Shown here: one piece after another, positions 61,885 through 64,000 of the stretch
How positions within the stretch are numbered: the first letter of the stretch is position 1
Layout: each line of letters begins with the position of its first letter
DNA from: Symbiodinium natans
Lineage: Eukaryota > Sar > Dinophyceae > Suessiales > Symbiodiniaceae
DNA length: 64,000 nucleotides
Direction: 5' to 3'
NCBI GenBank assembly: GCA_905221605.1
Contig: CAJNDS010002084.1
Location: forward strand, 583,472-647,471
Program-made: the position numbers and the translations under genes
Notes under the pieces: model-generated
What the model was told of the DNA's origin: nothing
The model's input: only the letters and a program-made list of their open reading frames with translations
The model's database searches: none

Positions 61885-61975
61885 CGGGTTTTTTGAATAG
61901 CCGATTTTTTGGTAGCCGATTTTTTGAATATTGAATAACAAATTTTTGGAATAGCCGATTTTTGAATAGCCGAAG
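61885..61975 (+). repeat. Tandem GAATAGCCGATTTTTT units
   Basis: Four to five imperfect copies of a 15-16 bp unit. Confidence 0.8.
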
Positions 61976-62172
61976 GTCCACAGAGGTTCTGCCATGATCT
62001 GCCCCTTCCCCGGCAAGCAATACTGAAACCCTGAACCCCTGGAACACAATCTACCCGAAAGTTGGAAGCAGCATGGTCGTGAGCTCATCCGTTCCCTGGA
62101 CTTTGTTCGCTTACTCATGGCCATACAGTGATGCATTAGGTTCCGCATGCCTGTTTGCTTCTTTATCGCCAA

Positions 62173-62370
62173 TGCTTGTCTTCTTTTGAGTCTCCGTCGC
62201 CTCTTGCACCCTGGGATTCAAAACCAAAGACGGGCCATTTGGGAGCCAAAGGCTTGTGTCTTTGTATCACTGTATCACTAGTGCTTGTCTTGTTTTGAAT
62301 CTCCGTCGCCTCGTGCACCCTGGGATTCAAAACCAAAGACGGGCCATTTGGGAGCCACAGGCTTGTGTCT
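62173..62370 (+). repeat. Direct duplication of about 90 bp
   Basis: Copies at about 62173-62260 and 62282-62370 share GCTTGTCTT.TTTTGA.TCTCCG, TGCACCCTGGGATTCAAAAC and GGCCATTTGGGAGCCA with a few substitutions. Confidence 0.9.
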
Positions 62371-62541
62371 GCGGGAGGGCGGGGGCAGCGAGGGGGGCGA
62401 GGGCAGCGGGGGGGGGGAGTCGGGCATGCGCTGGAGCCCTTGAAATTGAAACACTTCATGTCCAGGTTAGACCGCCAGTGCCGCCGACCCCCCAAGTGGC
62501 AACTCGCAGTATGTGTGCGAACTTGGCTTCTTTGTCCCCAG

Positions 62542-62720
62542 GAGGAAGGGCCGCCCCTATAGAATTCATCGAGCCTACCACAGGGTTCCGTACAGCCCTA
62601 AAGGCTGAAAAGCCCCGAACTGCTTCGCCAACTTCCAAGCCGAAGGCAGACTCCTTGGAACGCCGGGGCAGCGACATCCTGCCGTTTCTGGCTCAGAGCC
62701 CCAAAGACAGTAGCACCCCG
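62542..62720 (+). CDS. Candidate exon IEFIEPTTGFRTALKAEKPR
   Basis: Acceptor CCCCAG, phase 1, running through KADSLERRGSDILPFLAQSP then KDSSTP to a GA donor (CCCCG|GAAAGA). Charged, Ser/Pro-rich, no domain. Belongs to the gene continuing to the right edge. Confidence 0.5.
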
Positions 62721-62797
62721 GAAAGATGCCTATATAATATTCATACACATGCATATATATATATGTATTTATGTATTTCTTTATTTATTTTTTCTAG

Positions 62798-62959
62798 GCA
62801 CCAGGGTCCCCACATGACTACCATCTACCAGCCTATAATGCCCGGTTTCATTTCGTGTTCCCATATCTTATCGTTCAAGGGTTCACAGGAAGCCTTGCTG
62901 ATTCTTGGGAGTTCTTGTGTAGCAAAATAGGGAGGAAGGTCCCCATCAGAGTCCCTTGA
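62798..62959 (+). CDS. Candidate exon APGSPHDYHLPAYNARFHFV
   Basis: Acceptor TTTCTAG, phase 0 as required by the previous exon; continues FPYLIVQGFTGSLADSWEFL to a TGA. Either terminal or spliced earlier. No family recognised. Confidence 0.4.
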   Translation, partial: APGSPHDYHLPAYNARFHFVFPYLIVQGFTGSLADSWEFLCSKIGRKVPIRVP

Positions 62960-63141
62960 GGCTGGCAATTCCTACTAAGAACTAGTAAGCTTTCTGGCCG
63001 GCGCCTCCCCTTACGTCGTTGATCATCTCACCTTGGGATGGGCGAGGTCGTGTTGCTGCAGGGTAGCCGGGGGTACTCTCTTCTCCCCTGTTGCTTCCTC
63101 AAAGTCGGGCTTAGGGATGTTTAGGGTTTAGGGTCCTCAAG

Positions 63142-63219
63142 GTGTGCCAGTGCACTTCAGCCACATGGAAAAGCGCGAAACCCTCATCCGGCGAACTGTC
63201 AACCTAAGATGCGGAGACC
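63142..63219 (+). CDS. Candidate exon VPVHFSHMEKRETLIRRTVN
   Basis: Acceptor CCTCAAG, phase 1, with TTTAGGG words just before it. Basic, no motif. Confidence 0.4.
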
Positions 63220-63526
63220 CCCCCTTAAGCCCTCACGCCCCATAGCCTCAACCACGAGGGCACCAAAGCCCGAAGCCCCAAAACCCCAAACTCTTTAAGC
63301 CGCCAGAACACATGCAAAAAAAAAGAATCCTAACTGGCCCACACCACCAAAACCCCCAAAACACTTCAAAAGGCGGCCGCAAAACCCCAAAACCCCAAAC
63401 CACATAACCCCCCCCCAAAAAACACATTAAACACTTAAGCTGCAGAAGCCCAAATCCCCGAAACCACCAAAACCCGGATTCGCAAAACCCCAGAAGTCCC
63501 AGAGCTTGGAGGTCGGAAGCACGGCA

Positions 63527-63571
63527 GGTCATCGCCAACTGGTCCATCAACGTGCCGCTCCTGGGATGGGC
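63527..63571 (+). CDS. Candidate exon VIANWSINVPLLGWA
   Basis: Acceptor CGGCAG after C-rich sequence, possible GA donor (GCT|GAGGGT), then TTGAGGG and TTTAGGG repeats. No family recognised. Confidence 0.45.
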
Positions 63572-63574
63572 TGA

Positions 63575-63710
63575 GGGTTGAGGGTTGAGGGTTGAGGGTT
63601 TCGGGTTTCGGGTTTAGGGGCTTAGGGGCTTAGGGTTTAGGGTTTAGGGTTTTTTCGGGTTTAGGGGCTTAGGGGTTTAGGCTTTAGGGTTTAGGGTTTG
63701 GCAGTTTGAG
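63575..63710 (+). repeat. TTGAGGG / TTTCGGG / TTTAGGG array
   Basis: Locally homogeneous blocks of three variants in turn. Confidence 0.85.
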
Positions 63711-63826
63711 GGGGTCAGTGTTTTAACTTGCAAGGGGAGTTTTGGCATTCGAAGGTGTGAGGGCTTTGGGTTGCTTGAGGTTGTAGGATCGTCATGTTTA
63801 CTGAGAGCTCGGCGCCAAGAAATCGA

Positions 63827-63939
63827 CCAGGACTGGGAGTAGGCCCTTTTTGTCCTTCTTTTAGGGCTGGGGTTCCCTCATAAATCCCTTGAAACCAAAC
63901 AGGGTACCCTTTTTATTCCTAGGCTGCTCCCGGGCCTAG
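63827..63939. mobile_element. Family B element, copy 5
   Basis: CCAGGACTGGGAGTAGGCCC at the left, AGGCTGCTCCCGGGCCTAG at the right, AACCAAACAGGGTACCC inside. Confidence 0.8.
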
Positions 63940-64000
63940 CCGAGTCCCCAGATCCCAATTTCATCTTAAAATCCATAACTTAGTAGACCAGCGGTACCGT

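Noticed and set aside
1-64000. Bacterial features (operons, ribosome binding sites, CRISPR arrays, insertion sequences with transposase)
   Set aside because: Intron structure and telomeric repeats show a eukaryotic nuclear locus; the regular repeats are telomere-like or microsatellite, without spacers or cas genes, and no transposase frame was found.

Overview
The window looks like nuclear DNA of an intron-rich alga, most likely a dinoflagellate. The reasons are: plant-type TTTAGGG/CCCTAAA repeats everywhere; exons of 50-120 bp separated by introns of 60-2000 bp; 5' splice sites that read GT, GC or GA but nearly always pair with AG; many families of short terminal-inverted-repeat (TIR) elements inside introns; and every gene I can support lies on the + strand, as in the unidirectional gene arrays of dinoflagellates. 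I found no spliced-leader relic, so the genus is open. No bacterial operon, rRNA, tRNA or CRISPR was recognised.

Layout. 240-1500: degenerate telomere-like repeats and a G-run tract. 2744-3913: an intronless LEG1-family gene. 6338-15085: a SARNP/THO1-like gene in which each RxxRFG motif has its own exon. 18605-23710: exons of a charged, proline-rich protein (same or next gene). 25275-25977: a compact three-exon gene that closes in frame when spliced. 29630-40635: an ABC1/UbiB (ADCK) atypical kinase gene, readable over about 19 exons with its KxGQ, Ala-rich-loop, VAVK-like, HADPHPGN and DFG motifs. 42350-58070: exons of one or more unrecognised genes. 59076-59371: a short intronless ORF with one frameshift. 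60688-61602: a J-domain gene interrupted by an in-frame TAG and followed by a 71-bp-arm hairpin. 62542-63571: exons of a gene running off the right edge.

Two linked patterns stand out. First, telomere-type repeats are polarised around exons: CCCTAAA tracts lie just upstream of 3' splice sites and TTTAGGG tracts just downstream of 5' splice sites, so many introns have complementary ends. Second, at many introns a short sequence (3-9 bp, once 24 bp) is duplicated at both splice junctions, in the layout |TSD...AG|TSD, as expected if introns arose by insertion of TIR elements (introners) or telomeric filler. Introners are already known in dinoflagellates; the telomere-repeat introns and their polarity are the part I would examine first. 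All exon joins are read by eye and need RNA support.
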